Below the pieces are notes generated by a model, which saw only the letters and a list, made by a program, of their open reading frames with translations, was not told where the DNA came from and ran no database searches. The translations under genes were made by a program, and so were the position numbers. From Paludibacter sp. (lineage in GTDB: Bacteria > Bacteroidota > Bacteroidia > Bacteroidales > Paludibacteraceae): a stretch of 64,000 bases of DNA. The stretch is taken from assembly GCF_009712605.1 (NCBI RefSeq), contig NZ_WASO01000008.1:62001-126000 (forward strand), read 5' to 3'. Of this stretch, positions 53,161 to 62,822 are shown piece after piece (the stretch's first letter is position 1; each line of letters begins with the position of its first letter).

Positions 53161-53491
53161 AAAAAGAAATAATTGGACATAACAAGGGTCCCTGATGGTG
53201 CAAGTATGGCAGATTGAATAGTTCAAGTTTGAGCGCAGCGGTAACTTGGACTGGAAAGATTACCAAGTTGTACTTGGTTGTGGTTGCAAACCACTTTGGT
53301 TACCAGCACAAGTTACGCTATCGCTAAACTTGCGCTAAACAACAGGCAACCTTGGAACAAGAGGAGCAATTAACAATCAGCGATAGCTAAGTCCGACGGG
53401 ACGGGCTGAAATGAAAGTAAAACCCTAAAATCGCTATATAACCGAAAGACTTTAAAACTTCTAATATTCTCTACTTAACAATCAATGACCC
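53161..53491. other. Intergenic region with a REP-like inverted pair
   Basis: About 330 bases. CAAGTTTGAGCGCAGCGG (53224-53248 with its TAACTTG end) and CAAGTTACGCTATCGC (53309-53332) are related hairpins in opposite orientation. No gene visible. Confidence 0.6.
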
Positions 53492-54391
53492 ATGAAAACG
53501 CCCCATTTAATTCTGACGATTTGTATCACAACTATACTTTTTAGTTGTTCTTCAAAAAAAAGTGAAGAAGCGCCAAAAGCTGATTCTGTTGCAGCTTATA
53601 CTTCTTCGGCTCCACCTCCTCCGGTTTCATCTTCAGCTGCCGTTGAAAATAAAAATGACAGCAATCGAAAATTTGTGCGTACGGCTGATCTTCGCTTCAA
53701 GGTTAAGAATGTAATTAAATCATCATACGACATAGAAGCAATTGTTGGTCAACAAGGAGGATTCATTACTTCGACTGAATTACACAGTGAAATCAATGAC
53801 ACTCAAAAAGAGCGAATTAGTCGTGATTCTATTCTGGAGATGACTCGTTTTTCGGTTATCAATAATATTACAATTCGTGTACCCAACACTAAGCTCGACA
53901 CCACCTTAAAACTAATTGCCCGAAACATCATCTTTCTTGATTACCGCAACATCAAAGCTAATGATGTGTCGTTGCAGTTGTTATCAAATAATCTGACCCA
54001 GAAACGAACAGCCAGACACGCAGACCGCCTCACAAAGGCAGTGGATGAAAAAGGTAAAAAACTTGCTGAATCAACAGATGCCGAAGAATTAATACTTAAG
54101 CAACAAGAAGACGCCGACAATGCAAAAATAGCTAACCTCGATCTAACAGACCAGATAAAATTCAGCACAATAACTCTATGCATCTATCAAGATGAATCGG
54201 TGAGAAAGGAAATTATCGCCAATACAATTGACAACAATGCACCTGGATTTTGTAGCAAAATCTGGGATTCCGTCCTCTTCGGCTGGGACATTCTGTCTTA
54301 TCTCATCACGCTTATTATTAAGCTCTGGTCGTTTATCATAATTGGTGGAATAATAGTTTTTGTGTATCAAAAATTCTTCCGCAAAAAATAA
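53492..54391 (+). CDS. DUF4349 lipoprotein
   Basis: 299 residues. Lipoprotein signal ending ILFSC (Cys about 18). A low-complexity Ser/Pro/Ala stretch, then the DUF4349 domain: RKFVRTADLRFKVKNVIKSSYDIEAIVGQQGGFITSTE, NNITIRVPNTKLDTTL, a coiled coil (ADRLTKAVDEKGKKLAESTDAEELILKQQEDADNAK), and a C-terminal transmembrane helix (LIIKLWSFIIIGGIIVFVY). Probable envelope-anchored protein; role unknown. A terminator follows. Confidence 0.85.
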   Translation: MKTPHLILTICITTILFSCSSKKSEEAPKADSVAAYTSSAPPPPVSSSAAVENKNDSNRKFVRTADLRFKVKNVIKSSYDIEAIVGQQGGFITSTELHSEINDTQKERISRDSILEMTRFSVINNITIRVPNTKLDTTLKLIARNIIFLDYRNIKANDVSLQLLSNNLTQKRTARHADRLTKAVDEKGKKLAESTDAEELILKQQEDADNAKIANLDLTDQIKFSTITLCIYQDESVRKEIIANTIDNNAPGFCSKIWDSVLFGWDILSYLITLIIKLWSFIIIGGIIVFVYQKFFRKK

Positions 54392-54409
54392 AATAGATAC
54401 ATCAAAACC

Positions 54410-54450
54410 CAAGAAAACCTCTGATCAATACATGATCAGAGGTTTTCTTG
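54410..54450. terminator. Perfect 18-bp hairpin terminator
   Basis: CAAGAAAACCTCTGATCA and its exact complement around ATACA. It lies 18 bases after the DUF4349 stop. Confidence 0.85.
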
Positions 54451-54475
54451 CTCCATGTGGCGCAAGTATTGCATA

Positions 54476-54510
54476 TGCCGCACGATTAGCGAAGTGTCTC
54501 GTGTGTCAGC
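54476..54510. repeat. REP element, third copy
   Basis: TGCCGCACGATTAGCGAAGTG... resembles the left RAYT-flanking copy over 35 bases with about six changes, and the same orientation as it. It lies without a transposase gene. Confidence 0.75.
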
Positions 54511-54577
54511 AGGGGTAAGTAAATCAATATTTTATACAACAATAATTTGAAATAATACTAATCTTAAAAAAAACATT

Positions 54578-54880
54578 ATGAAACGAATCCAAAAAACAAT
54601 CATTTTTCTTTTGACTTTATCTTTAGTATCAATTTACGCACAAAATCCAAAACAATTAAAATATTCCGTCAAAAAAACTGAACGAACAGAAACAAAGAAA
54701 GACTCAGATGGAACTCATTATATCTCAACACTTCAAATAGATTCAATTGTTGGTGATAGCCTTCATACGATAATAACAAAGAAAACCACAACTACACGCG
54801 TAAACGGAAACTCAACAGAAACAAAAGTCGTGAGTTCGACAACTAAAACGGTAAAGGAAAACAAAACGACTGAAAACTGA
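54578..54880 (+). CDS. Small secreted polar protein
   Basis: 100 residues: signal peptide (IIFLLTLSLVSIYA) and a Thr/Lys-rich mature part (TTTTRVNGNSTETKVVSSTTKTV). No family recognised. The downstream sequence starts AATCAAACACCGA, like the cassette ends. Confidence 0.6.
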   Translation: MKRIQKTIIFLLTLSLVSIYAQNPKQLKYSVKKTERTETKKDSDGTHYISTLQIDSIVGDSLHTIITKKTTTTRVNGNSTETKVVSSTTKTVKENKTTEN

Positions 54881-55134
54881 TACACAAAATTTACGAATCA
54901 AACACCGACCCCGTTCATCGTAGCGTGTAAAGCAGATTGGTGTTCGGCGTATGGCTCCGGCCTTGCAGCATCAAAATTAACTGCTTAGCAATACAATCCT
55001 CCCCTAAACAAAAATATTTCGACTTTTTTGTCTCACATATTTCAAATGTGCATTGCCGGAGCTATATTTGAAAGTCGAATGATTGACCAAAGAGAAAACA
55101 CAAAAGTGCATATTCCGCAACACACAAGGATGCA

Positions 55135-55875
55135 ATGAGAAAAATCGTTTATCTGTTATTTGCCGTACTGCTTTGCAGTTCCTGTTCAGGACTTAAAGAA
55201 TTGCAAACCAGCTTCAGGCAATTCGGAGCTAACCTTGAGTATGTTCACGACAGGCCAATCAGTGGCTGCCTAAAAAAAGATTCGGTTGTAATTATGATGC
55301 ACGACTATCTGATTGACGGAAAAACAACTGTACGAAAAGGAAGCATGCTTATTCTCCCTTTTCTGTTTTTCAATTATTTCGAACAAAACTATTGGATCAC
55401 ATTAGGACAGGAGGCATTGAACAACCGTTATGACGACTTTTTTAACGCCAACCTGACAGAAGAGTGCCATCGAAACGGATGTTTTAATCTGGCCTCCGTA
55501 ATCTCGAACGATTCGACTTACACTCTCGAAATCGGAGTGGACACCTGTTACACAAGAGCAAAATACAAGAGATTCTCTTCCTTTGTTTATTTCGGATACG
55601 GATACTCGTCTTTTAATGACGAATACGGCAAAACACCGAAAACGACACTAAAAGTTTCCGCCGTTTTACGACAAGCCGGAAATGTTATTTTTCGGAAACA
55701 GTATGTCAGCGAAAACAGCATATCGCGGGGAATAGAAGGCGGACAGGGAAAGAACGATCCAAGAGGCATCCTGATACGCAGCATGACCGGCTCATTGTCT
55801 CTGAGCACCAAACAATGTATCGAAGAGATAGTAACAGACATAAACAAAGCACTTCTACTAAACACAAAGCAATAA
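55135..55875 (+). CDS. Hypothetical lipoprotein
   Basis: 246 residues with a lipobox ending SSC (LLFAVLLCSSCSG). The mature part is mixed with strands (GKTTVRKGSMLILPFLFFNYF, TTLKVSAVLRQAG) and a helical end. I recognise no domain. Probably outer-membrane or periplasmic; it begins the core-like stretch after the hotspot. Confidence 0.7.
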   Translation: MRKIVYLLFAVLLCSSCSGLKELQTSFRQFGANLEYVHDRPISGCLKKDSVVIMMHDYLIDGKTTVRKGSMLILPFLFFNYFEQNYWITLGQEALNNRYDDFFNANLTEECHRNGCFNLASVISNDSTYTLEIGVDTCYTRAKYKRFSSFVYFGYGYSSFNDEYGKTPKTTLKVSAVLRQAGNVIFRKQYVSENSISRGIEGGQGKNDPRGILIRSMTGSLSLSTKQCIEEIVTDINKALLLNTKQ

Positions 55876-55911
55876 ATATCATCAACATACAATTCATTAA
55901 ACATTAAAATC

Positions 55912-56346
55912 ATGATCAATATCAATCCATACCTGGCATTTCCGGGTACATGCGAAGACGCATTCAAATTCTACGAACAAGTTTTTAACGCCAAAATTTC
56001 CAGACTGGAACGATTTAGCGATATGCCACAACAAGATGATCTGGTGGTACCCGAACCATTTATGAACAAAGTAATGCATGTTGCCCTGCCGATAAGCAAC
56101 GAAGCAATACTGATGGGAAGCGATGGCGGAGACGAATGGTCGCCGAAAATGACAACCGGAAACAACGTCACTCTTTCGGTTGCTGTGGATACGAATGAAG
56201 AAGCCGACCGCATATTTGAGGCATTGGCAGAAGATGGCAAAATTGCCATGCCCATGGGTATTACATTTTGGGGCGAATATTTTGGAATGTGTACCGATAA
56301 ATACGATATAAACTGGATGATAAGCAGTAAGCAAAGAAGCAAATAA
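55912..56346 (+). CDS. VOC-family protein, PhnB-like
   Basis: 144 residues. NINPYLAFPGTCEDAFKFYEQVFNAKISRLERFSDMP and MHVALPISNEAILMGSDG are the PhnB-type vicinal-oxygen-chelate pattern; WGEYFGMCTDKYDINWMI is its ending. Enzymatic role unassigned; this class often has no proven metal chemistry. Confidence 0.88.
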   Translation: MININPYLAFPGTCEDAFKFYEQVFNAKISRLERFSDMPQQDDLVVPEPFMNKVMHVALPISNEAILMGSDGGDEWSPKMTTGNNVTLSVAVDTNEEADRIFEALAEDGKIAMPMGITFWGEYFGMCTDKYDINWMISSKQRSK

Positions 56347-56368
56347 TCATCAGCTGTTTCCCTTATAG

Positions 56369-56409
56369 CAAGGTGTCTCCGCAGTCGAATAGCGAGAGGC
56401 ACCTTTTTT
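56369..56409 (+). terminator. Intrinsic terminator after the VOC gene
   Basis: AAGGTGTCTC pairs with GAGAGGCACCTT across a 14-base loop with a G-U pair, followed by six T. Confidence 0.8.
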
Positions 56410-56491
56410 ACGTTTGTCCGGAAAATATCGTCGTGACCTTTTAGAGCCAGCAAATATTTTTTGTACTTTTGACACAGCAATTGCCTTTATC

Positions 56492-57652
56492 ATGTTCACA
56501 AAGAAAAAACTCAAGATAAACCGTCACCTTTTTTATGAGACATCTCATTCCCCCTCTCTTGTTGATATTGTGGGAGAAAAGATGCTGTCGAAAGTAACCG
56601 ATTTTTGTTTTATTGCCAACCCCTATTTCCCGGACAAACGTCTCACAAAAAAATTACAGGATCGTTTGCCCATGCTGATGAAGTCGTACCCATCGAGCAA
56701 TCCGCGCCTGTCGCAGGAACTTCTGGCGAAAGTACTTCACGTCAAACCGGAACAGCTGCTTATCGGCAATGGAGCTTCAGAACTGATTACCATTATCCAA
56801 AAAGAGTTCATCGACGACTTTGCCATCCCGGTACCAACGTTCAGCGAATATACCGATAAACTGAAAAAGCAGGAATGCGCGCATCTTTTTCAGCTTCCGC
56901 CGGAAAAGAACTATCAGCTCGATCTGGATGAATATGCCCGGTGGATTGACGAACACGGAATCACATCGGCACTGATTATCAACCCCGGAAATCCTACAGG
57001 ACAGTTACTGTCTCTCAACGATATGATTGTGTTCCTCAACCGAATGCAACACCTACGGTTAATCATTGTTGATGAATCATTTATGGATTTTGCAGCCGAG
57101 GATATTCCTTCGCTGTTGCCTCATGTAAAACATCATCCTAACGTAATTATAGTGCGTTCCATGAGTAAACATTGCGGAGTTCCGGGCTTACGTCTGGGCT
57201 ATTGCTGCACGGCCAACATGGAATTATTGAAACGGTTGCGCGGACTTACTCCGGTTTGGAATATCAACACCATTGCAGAATATTTTGTATCGCAATTACC
57301 GGCCACCGACGCGCAGTATCAAAAAGCACGGCTACGTGTAATAAAAGATGTTCGCTATCTTTACAACGAATTAAAGAATCTGGACGGCTTTCTGGCCTAT
57401 CCTACCGCCAGCAATTTTGTACTGATAAAGATTCTTTGCGGGCTAAATGCGACCGAACTGCAACACAAGCTACTGGAAGAATACCATCTTTATGTGCGAG
57501 ATTGCAGTAACAAAACAGGCATGGACAAGCTGCATATCCGGGTGGCTTCGCAGGGAATGGCAAAAGACAAATTGCTGATTGCAGCACTGAAAGGAATAAG
57601 TGCGCAGTACACAGCAAGCAGTAAACAGCAGGAACTTCATCAGTCTAAATGA
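56492..57652 (+). CDS. PLP-dependent class I/II aminotransferase (HisC/CobD-like)
   Basis: 386 residues from the ATG at 56492 (the frame can extend to 56414). Fold type I motifs: LLIGNGASELI, IINPGNPTGQ (substrate/PLP Asn), IVDESFMDF (Asp), SMSKHCGVPGLRLGY (Schiff-base Lys and phosphate-binding Arg), and a late RxxVASQG-like block. Closest families are histidinol-phosphate and threonine-phosphate enzymes. It starts a run of three genes with a class I amidotransferase-like gene and a HAD phosphatase; joint substrate unknown. Confidence 0.85.
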   Translation: MFTKKKLKINRHLFYETSHSPSLVDIVGEKMLSKVTDFCFIANPYFPDKRLTKKLQDRLPMLMKSYPSSNPRLSQELLAKVLHVKPEQLLIGNGASELITIIQKEFIDDFAIPVPTFSEYTDKLKKQECAHLFQLPPEKNYQLDLDEYARWIDEHGITSALIINPGNPTGQLLSLNDMIVFLNRMQHLRLIIVDESFMDFAAEDIPSLLPHVKHHPNVIIVRSMSKHCGVPGLRLGYCCTANMELLKRLRGLTPVWNINTIAEYFVSQLPATDAQYQKARLRVIKDVRYLYNELKNLDGFLAYPTASNFVLIKILCGLNATELQHKLLEEYHLYVRDCSNKTGMDKLHIRVASQGMAKDKLLIAALKGISAQYTASSKQQELHQSK

Positions 57653-57718
57653 TGCCTGAACCACAGAAAAAAGCTAAATTGAAATCTTGAAATTTGAAAT
57701 ACTGAATCACATAAAAGT

Positions 57719-58435
57719 ATGTCGAAAAAGAAGAAAGTACTGATCGTCACACGACGTGAATTACGAAAAAACAAACTAATAAACTGGGTATCTGAAATAT
57801 ACCTTCAAATATTAGCACAGGGAGGTGTAATGCCCATCCTTGTACCTATTTCACAGGGCACCATTGCCAACCTTCCCGATTATCTCGAAGATTATGACGG
57901 GCTATTAATGTCGGAAGGTGGCGATATTAGTCCGGCGTATTATAATGAGTCGTACAGCGTGAGCAAGCTGGACGAATACGATCCGATTAAAGACGAAATA
58001 GAAATAGCTTGTTGTCGCCATGCCATGGAACACGACAAACCAATTCTTGGCTTCTGCCGTGGCATGCACATGATTAACGTGGCTTTCGGTGGCAGCCTGC
58101 ATCTTGATGTACACGAAGTGAACAAACGCAGCGTTGTCCATATCGACTATGACCATTACGACACGCATCGCCACCCGATTTCCATTTTTGAAAACACTCC
58201 ACTGATGAATTGGTACAAACAAAAAGACCTTTTGGTAAACACTTACCATCACCAGGGCATTAAAAAACTGGCACCAGAACTGATCGCCATGGCACAGGCA
58301 CCCGACGGATTGATCGAAGGAATCTATCATCCGAAACACAAATTTGTGGTGGGTTTGCAATTTCACCCCGAACGCATGTATCAGGAACACCCGGGCAACA
58401 AACTGGTATTCAAATCATTTATAGATTCATTGTAA
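57719..58435 (+). CDS. Peptidase C26 / gamma-glutamyl-GABA hydrolase-like protein
   Basis: 238 residues. Nucleophile Cys113 in GFCRGMHMINVAFGG; LQFHPERMYQ gives the catalytic His/Glu; LLMSEGGDISPAYY is the PuuD-type block. It hydrolyses gamma-glutamyl amides such as gamma-glutamyl-GABA in that family. It lies between the aminotransferase and HAD genes on the same strand; no separate promoter is evident. Confidence 0.87.
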   Translation: MSKKKKVLIVTRRELRKNKLINWVSEIYLQILAQGGVMPILVPISQGTIANLPDYLEDYDGLLMSEGGDISPAYYNESYSVSKLDEYDPIKDEIEIACCRHAMEHDKPILGFCRGMHMINVAFGGSLHLDVHEVNKRSVVHIDYDHYDTHRHPISIFENTPLMNWYKQKDLLVNTYHHQGIKKLAPELIAMAQAPDGLIEGIYHPKHKFVVGLQFHPERMYQEHPGNKLVFKSFIDSL

Positions 58436-58471
58436 CAACTCACATTTTATAATTCATAATTCACAATCACT

Positions 58472-59320
58472 ATGATGGGACTTGACGATTTTAAGGACGT
58501 TGCCTTGAAGTACAAGGTAATTTTTTTCGACGCTTACGGCGTATTGAAAAACTACAAGGGTATGTTACCTGGAGTGAAGGAGATGTTCCACTTTTTGCAG
58601 GAAAACAACATCGCTTTCTACATTCTGACCAACGATGCCTCTCGTAGCCCCGAACTACTGGCAAAATCATATATTGATGCCGGTATTGTGGAAGTCAACG
58701 AAAGCAAAATTATTTCGTCAGGCATGTTGGCCCGCGAATATATCCAAAACAAAGTGCAAAGAGGACGTATTGCTTATCTGGGAACCGAAGCTTCTGCCCA
58801 TTACATCGAAAACGAAGGCCTCAACACCATCTCGATTAAAGACGTAGACCTCGAAAACTACATAGACATCAGCGCATTAGTACTGCTCGACGATGAAGGC
58901 TTCGACTGGAATGTCGATTTAATCAAGGCGCTTAACCTGATCCGCAAAAAACCGATTCCTGTGATTGTGGCCAATACCGATGGTACCTATCCTGTAACCA
59001 GAAAAGATGTGGCTATTTCTGTCGGCGCTGTGGGAGACATGCTCGAAGCTCTTGCTCGTAAAACATTCATCCGCTTTGGTAAGCCGGACTCTCAGATGTT
59101 CAGTTTTGCATTCGATTATTGCGCTAAAGAACACGACGTTACCAAAAAAGACATTCTAATGGTGGGTGACTCTCTGATTACAGACATCATTGGGGGAAAC
59201 AAATTCGGAATCGATACTTGTCTTGTTCTGACCGGTAACGTTCAGCCAGACAGTTATGAGCTGATGATTCGCTCGTACGGCATTATCCCTGATTATATTT
59301 GTGAGTCTATTGTTTTATAA
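58472..59320 (+). CDS. HAD-IIA family phosphatase (NagD-like)
   Basis: 282 residues. Motif I FFDAYGVLKNY (nucleophile Asp, with A-Y-G instead of the usual D-G-T), motif II ILTNDASRS, Lys in RFGKPDSQMF, motif IV MVGDSLITDIIGG. The C2a cap of NagD-type enzymes lies between II and IV. Substrate unknown; it probably works with the two preceding genes. Confidence 0.87.
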   Translation: MMGLDDFKDVALKYKVIFFDAYGVLKNYKGMLPGVKEMFHFLQENNIAFYILTNDASRSPELLAKSYIDAGIVEVNESKIISSGMLAREYIQNKVQRGRIAYLGTEASAHYIENEGLNTISIKDVDLENYIDISALVLLDDEGFDWNVDLIKALNLIRKKPIPVIVANTDGTYPVTRKDVAISVGAVGDMLEALARKTFIRFGKPDSQMFSFAFDYCAKEHDVTKKDILMVGDSLITDIIGGNKFGIDTCLVLTGNVQPDSYELMIRSYGIIPDYICESIVL

Positions 59321-59399
59321 TCAAAATCGCAATAGTTTTTTTTAATGTTTGATTAATCTGATTAACACACTAACAAAAAGTGAATTAGAGAATCTGACT

Positions 59400-59407
59400 T
59401 ATCTTTG
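59400..59407 (+). promoter_or_regulatory. Bacteroidota promoter core
   Basis: TATCTTTG followed by CAA matches TAnnTTTG and lies 58 bases before the start at 59465. Confidence 0.55.
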
Positions 59408-59464
59408 CAAGTCGACTTTCTCTTTATCATTATTAATCAACCAACTGGTTATCTTACGTTCAAA

Positions 59465-60115
59465 ATGTTGCGGCTAACAACTATTTTCTTGTTGTGCATT
59501 TTAGGTTTTCGTTTCTCAACTGCACAGGAACTTAAACCCGACTTTAAATTGCCTTCCATTGGGAAATGGCTCGAAAAGCAAGATGGAGCTCCGGCTAATT
59601 GGCTGGGGAGGAAATTTCAGCACAAAGAACTCCGTGAACCCATCAACGTGGTTATTATCGATCCTTTTGCCAAAAGCAAAGAAGAAGCGATCAATAAACT
59701 GATGGCCGAATGCAAAAGGCATGGTTATAAGGATAAAATCGGACATTCGTCGGGCTATTGTGCAGAATTGGACAGCACGCGACTTTCCCAGTTACCCGGC
59801 GAACACAAAAGAGCACTGGCTAACAAAGGATTTATCAGAACGAATAATCATGGCAGAATATTAGGTCCGGAATTTTTCGATGGAAAATATATTTTTGTAG
59901 GGGCGTTCAGCCGTGAGGCTTTTCAGCTTTTCACCAAAGCCCACCACGCATACCGGTCATTCCTGATTGCACGCAACGACTTTTGTCAAAAGCTAAGTAA
60001 GGGCGAAACCTATAAAATAGTTGGCCAATACAATCTCGGGAACAACATTAACACAAATGAAGTTACTACAGGAGATCATGACGGCAAAGCAATTCTGCTA
60101 TTTGCCAACAGGTAA
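59465..60115 (+). CDS. Secreted protein of unknown function
   Basis: 216 residues from the ATG at 59465, chosen because it puts the signal peptide (TTIFLLCILGFRFSTAQ) at the N-terminus. Mature part: WLGRKFQHKELREPINVVIIDPFAKSKEEAINKLMAECKRHGY, then FFDGKYIFVGAFSREAF. The early block recalls the LssY C-terminal domain, weakly. Own promoter and terminator. Confidence 0.65.
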   Translation: MLRLTTIFLLCILGFRFSTAQELKPDFKLPSIGKWLEKQDGAPANWLGRKFQHKELREPINVVIIDPFAKSKEEAINKLMAECKRHGYKDKIGHSSGYCAELDSTRLSQLPGEHKRALANKGFIRTNNHGRILGPEFFDGKYIFVGAFSREAFQLFTKAHHAYRSFLIARNDFCQKLSKGETYKIVGQYNLGNNINTNEVTTGDHDGKAILLFANR

Positions 60116-60142
60116 ATAACGAATCATATCCATATAAAACAG

Positions 60143-60176
60143 AAAGAGACATACGACCGTGTGTCTCTTTTTGTTT
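60143..60176 (+). terminator. Terminator of the secreted-protein gene
   Basis: AAAGAGAC...GTCTCTTT stem with T-rich tail. The 28-base core is the reverse complement of 60869-60896 except for one base. Confidence 0.88.
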
Positions 60177-60238
60177 TACAATATGTTCATTTCGATTTTA
60201 CGCCTAAAACAAAATCTTTTCAACGCGCTGGGATTAAT

Positions 60239-60310
60239 TTGTTTTTTGCCTGCGGCATGCCTTATTTTTTGGCACAAAAAGTAAACAAAAACAGAGACGG
60301 AAAGAATTCG
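60239..60310. repeat. REP-like element, copy B
   Basis: Same order and spacing as 43878-43952: a GCCTGCGGCATGC stem, TTTTTTGGCACAAAAAG stem, then CAAAAAC and ACGGAAAGAA. Confidence 0.8.
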
Positions 60311-60868
60311 ATTGTCCCTCCAGGTCTGGCTTCACTAGAGGTTATAAAATAGACATTATATCGATTAAGCGTATATAAATTTTAATTGCAGACCTCTCCT
60401 CTCACGACGACTTCGTGTCGGAGTCAGATATTTATCGTCTGACCCAACCTCCTCCCCCAAGGGGAGGAGGAGTAAGACAGTGAAACATTTAGTATTTAGT
60501 TCATTTTGCAGATTTTCCCCCTCTCTTCGGGAGAGGGGCTAGGGGAGAGGTCAGATGCAAAAATTAAGAAATGAATTAAACGGTATAATGTCTAATATGA
60601 ATATCGGATTTGACACCTAAACCCTGTTAAGGGTTTACAGTAAATAACCGTGCGTGCAACGCGCGGTAGGCAATAAGCAAGCCTTTCAACCCCATAGTGG
60701 GTTGTCCGATTGTATAATAATGGGTAACCCCTAAAGGGTTGATAAATGCGGATGCTCTCTCTTCCCCGCACTACGTACGGGGTTATTCATAGTGAGTCCC
60801 TACAGGACAAACGTCTAAGCAAAATATCGGGATCCTATTCTAATTTTATAAGACTCACATTTAAAACA

Positions 60869-60896
60869 AAAGAGACACACGGTAGTATGTCTCTTT
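60869..60896 (-). terminator. Terminator of the fumarase gene
   Basis: On the minus strand AAAGAGACATACTACC and its complement pair and are followed by TTTTGTTTT. It is placed 28 bases after the fumarase stop. Confidence 0.88.
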
Positions 60897-60923
60897 TGTT
60901 TTTATGAATCCATATGGTTCGGA

Positions 60924-62555
60924 TTATACTCTGGGACGAATCTGTTTGAAGAAGTCGTTGCCTTTGTCATCCACCAGAATGAAAGCTGGAAAATCTTCCA
61001 CTTCGATTTGCCAGATGGCTTCCATACCCAATTCCGGGTATTCCACACATTTGATGCTCTTGATATTGTTCTTCGCAAGAATAGCAGCCGGCCCACCGAT
61101 CGAACCAAGATAGAAACCTCCATGCTTTTGGCAGGCATCTGTCACTTGTTGGCTACGGTTACCTTTAGCGATCATAATCATGCTTCCGCCTTTGCTCTGG
61201 AACAAATCTACGTAAGAGTCCATACGACCAGCAGTAGTGGGGCCCATTGAGCCACAAGCCATTCCTTCCGGAGTTTTTGCCGGACCTGCATAATAAATCG
61301 GGTGTTCTTTCAAATATTGAGGAAGATCTTCACCTCTGTCGAGACGTTCTTTTAGTTTTGCATGAGCAATGTCGCGACCTACGATAATGGTACCGCTAAG
61401 CAGCAAGAAGGTAGAAACCGGATATTGTGAAAGATCGGCCAAAACTTCGTTCATCGGACGGTTCAGGTTGATTTTCACACCGTGGCTGTGGCCTCCGGCT
61501 TGTTTGTATTGAGCAGGAATCAAACGGCCGGGGTTGCTATCCAGTTTTTCGATCCAGATACCGTCTTTGTTGATTTTAGCTTTCACGTTACGGTCGGCAC
61601 TACACGAAACACCCATACCCACCGGGCAGGAAGCACCGTGACGAGGCAAACGTACCACGCGAATGTCATGAGCATAATATTTACCGCCGAACTGAGCGCC
61701 AAGACCAATATTTTGTGCAGCTTTCAACAATTTAGCCTCCATTTCAAGGTCGCGGAAAGCTTGACCACCGTCGTTACCTTCAGTAGGCAATTCGTCGAGA
61801 TATTTCACTGAAGCAAGTTTCACGGTCTTGAGGTTAGCTTCGGCCGATGTACCACCAATCACAAATGCAATGTGATAAGGAGGACAAGCAGCTGTACCCA
61901 ACGTTTTCATCTTTTCAATCAGGAATTTTTCCAACGTATCAGGATTCAACAACGCCTTTGTTTCCTGGAAAAGATATGTTTTATTAGCAGATCCCCCACC
62001 CTTTGCGATGAAAAGGAATTTGTATTCGTTACCGTTAATAGAGTAAACATCGATTTGCGCCGGAAGATTACAACCAGTGTTCTTTTCGGTGTACATATCC
62101 AGCGCTACGGTTTGAGAGTAGCGAAGGTTATCTTGTGTGTAAGTGTTGTACACTCCGTGCGAAAGAGCTTCTTCGTCGCCACCACCGGTCCATACGTTTT
62201 GGCCTTTTTTAGCAACAATAGTAGCGGTACCTGTATCCTGACAGAAAGGCAACTGACCTTCTGCTGCAATTTCAGCGTTAAGCAACATTGTTAGCGCAAC
62301 AGCTTTATCGTTCTGACTTGCTTCGGGATCGCTCAGGATAGATGCCACCTGTTCGTTGTGAGCAGGGCGCAACATAAAGGAAAGATCGTGCATGGCGGCA
62401 CGAGCCAGCTTGGTCAAACCTTCCGGTTCAACTTTCAAAATTTCATTTCCTTCGAAATTGCTTACCGACACGTGTTCTTTAGTGAGCAGATAGTACTCTG
62501 TTTTGTCTTTCCCAAGAGGAAACGGCTCCTGGTACTTAAATTCGGGAGTTGCCAT
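60924..62555 (-). CDS. fumB: Fumarate hydratase, class I
   Basis: 543 residues, the usual length for class I enzymes. Cys ligands for the 4Fe-4S cluster: [30 protein letters not shown] and [15 protein letters not shown]. Alpha half to about 350, beta half follows ([34 protein letters not shown]). It interconverts fumarate and malate; oxygen-sensitive, as expected in an anaerobe. Stand-alone gene. Confidence 0.96.
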   Translation of the reverse strand: MATPEFKYQEPFPLGKDKTEYYLLTKEHVSVSNFEGNEILKVEPEGLTKLARAAMHDLSFMLRPAHNEQVASILSDPEASQNDKAVALTMLLNAEIAAEGQLPFCQDTGTATIVAKKGQNVWTGGGDEEALSHGVYNTYTQDNLRYSQTVALDMYTEKNTGCNLPAQIDVYSINGNEYKFLFIAKGGGSANKTYLFQETKALLNPDTLEKFLIEKMKTLGTAACPPYHIAFVIGGTSAEANLKTVKLASVKYLDELPTEGNDGGQAFRDLEMEAKLLKAAQNIGLGAQFGGKYYAHDIRVVRLPRHGASCPVGMGVSCSADRNVKAKINKDGIWIEKLDSNPGRLIPAQYKQAGGHSHGVKINLNRPMNEVLADLSQYPVSTFLLLSGTIIVGRDIAHAKLKERLDRGEDLPQYLKEHPIYYAGPAKTPEGMACGSMGPTTAGRMDSYVDLFQSKGGSMIMIAKGNRSQQVTDACQKHGGFYLGSIGGPAAILAKNNIKSIKCVEYPELGMEAIWQIEVEDFPAFILVDDKGNDFFKQIRPRV

Positions 62556-62697
62556 AAATTATTGATTTAGTTTTGATTATATTTTGAAGATAAATGATAG
62601 ATTTCCATCACAACACTTTATTATAAAAGTGTTTATGTAGTAGTAAATCAAGTTGATAGACCAAAAAATGACAAGTCATTTTTTCCTGCGGCTTATT

Positions 62698-62822
62698 TTC
62701 TCTCGCAAAGACGCAGAGACGCAAAGCACTCATAAATGATTGAACTACACATATTATGATTTAAGCCGCTATAAAGAAAAACCGAAAGTTTTTCTTTGTG
62801 ACTTTGCGGCTTTGCGTGAGAA
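62698..62822. repeat. CGCAAAG-type inverted repeat element
   Basis: TTCTCTCGCAAAGACGCAG at 62698 faces TTTGCGGCTTTGCGTGAGAA ending at 62822; arms match imperfectly over about 29 bases and enclose 67 bases. Confidence 0.65.

Larger units (their letters stand above)
60116..60923. other. Repeat-filled intergenic region between mirror-image terminators
   Basis: About 800 bases without a gene. It starts and ends with near-identical inverted terminators (60143-60170, 60869-60896). Between them are REP-like copy B (60239-60310), two GC-rich hairpins (CCTCCTCCCC/GGGGAGGAGG near 60449-60470 and CCCCTCTC/GAGAGGGG near 60517-60538) and a set of short stems around AACCC/GGGTT repeats (60615-60830). Confidence 0.75.
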
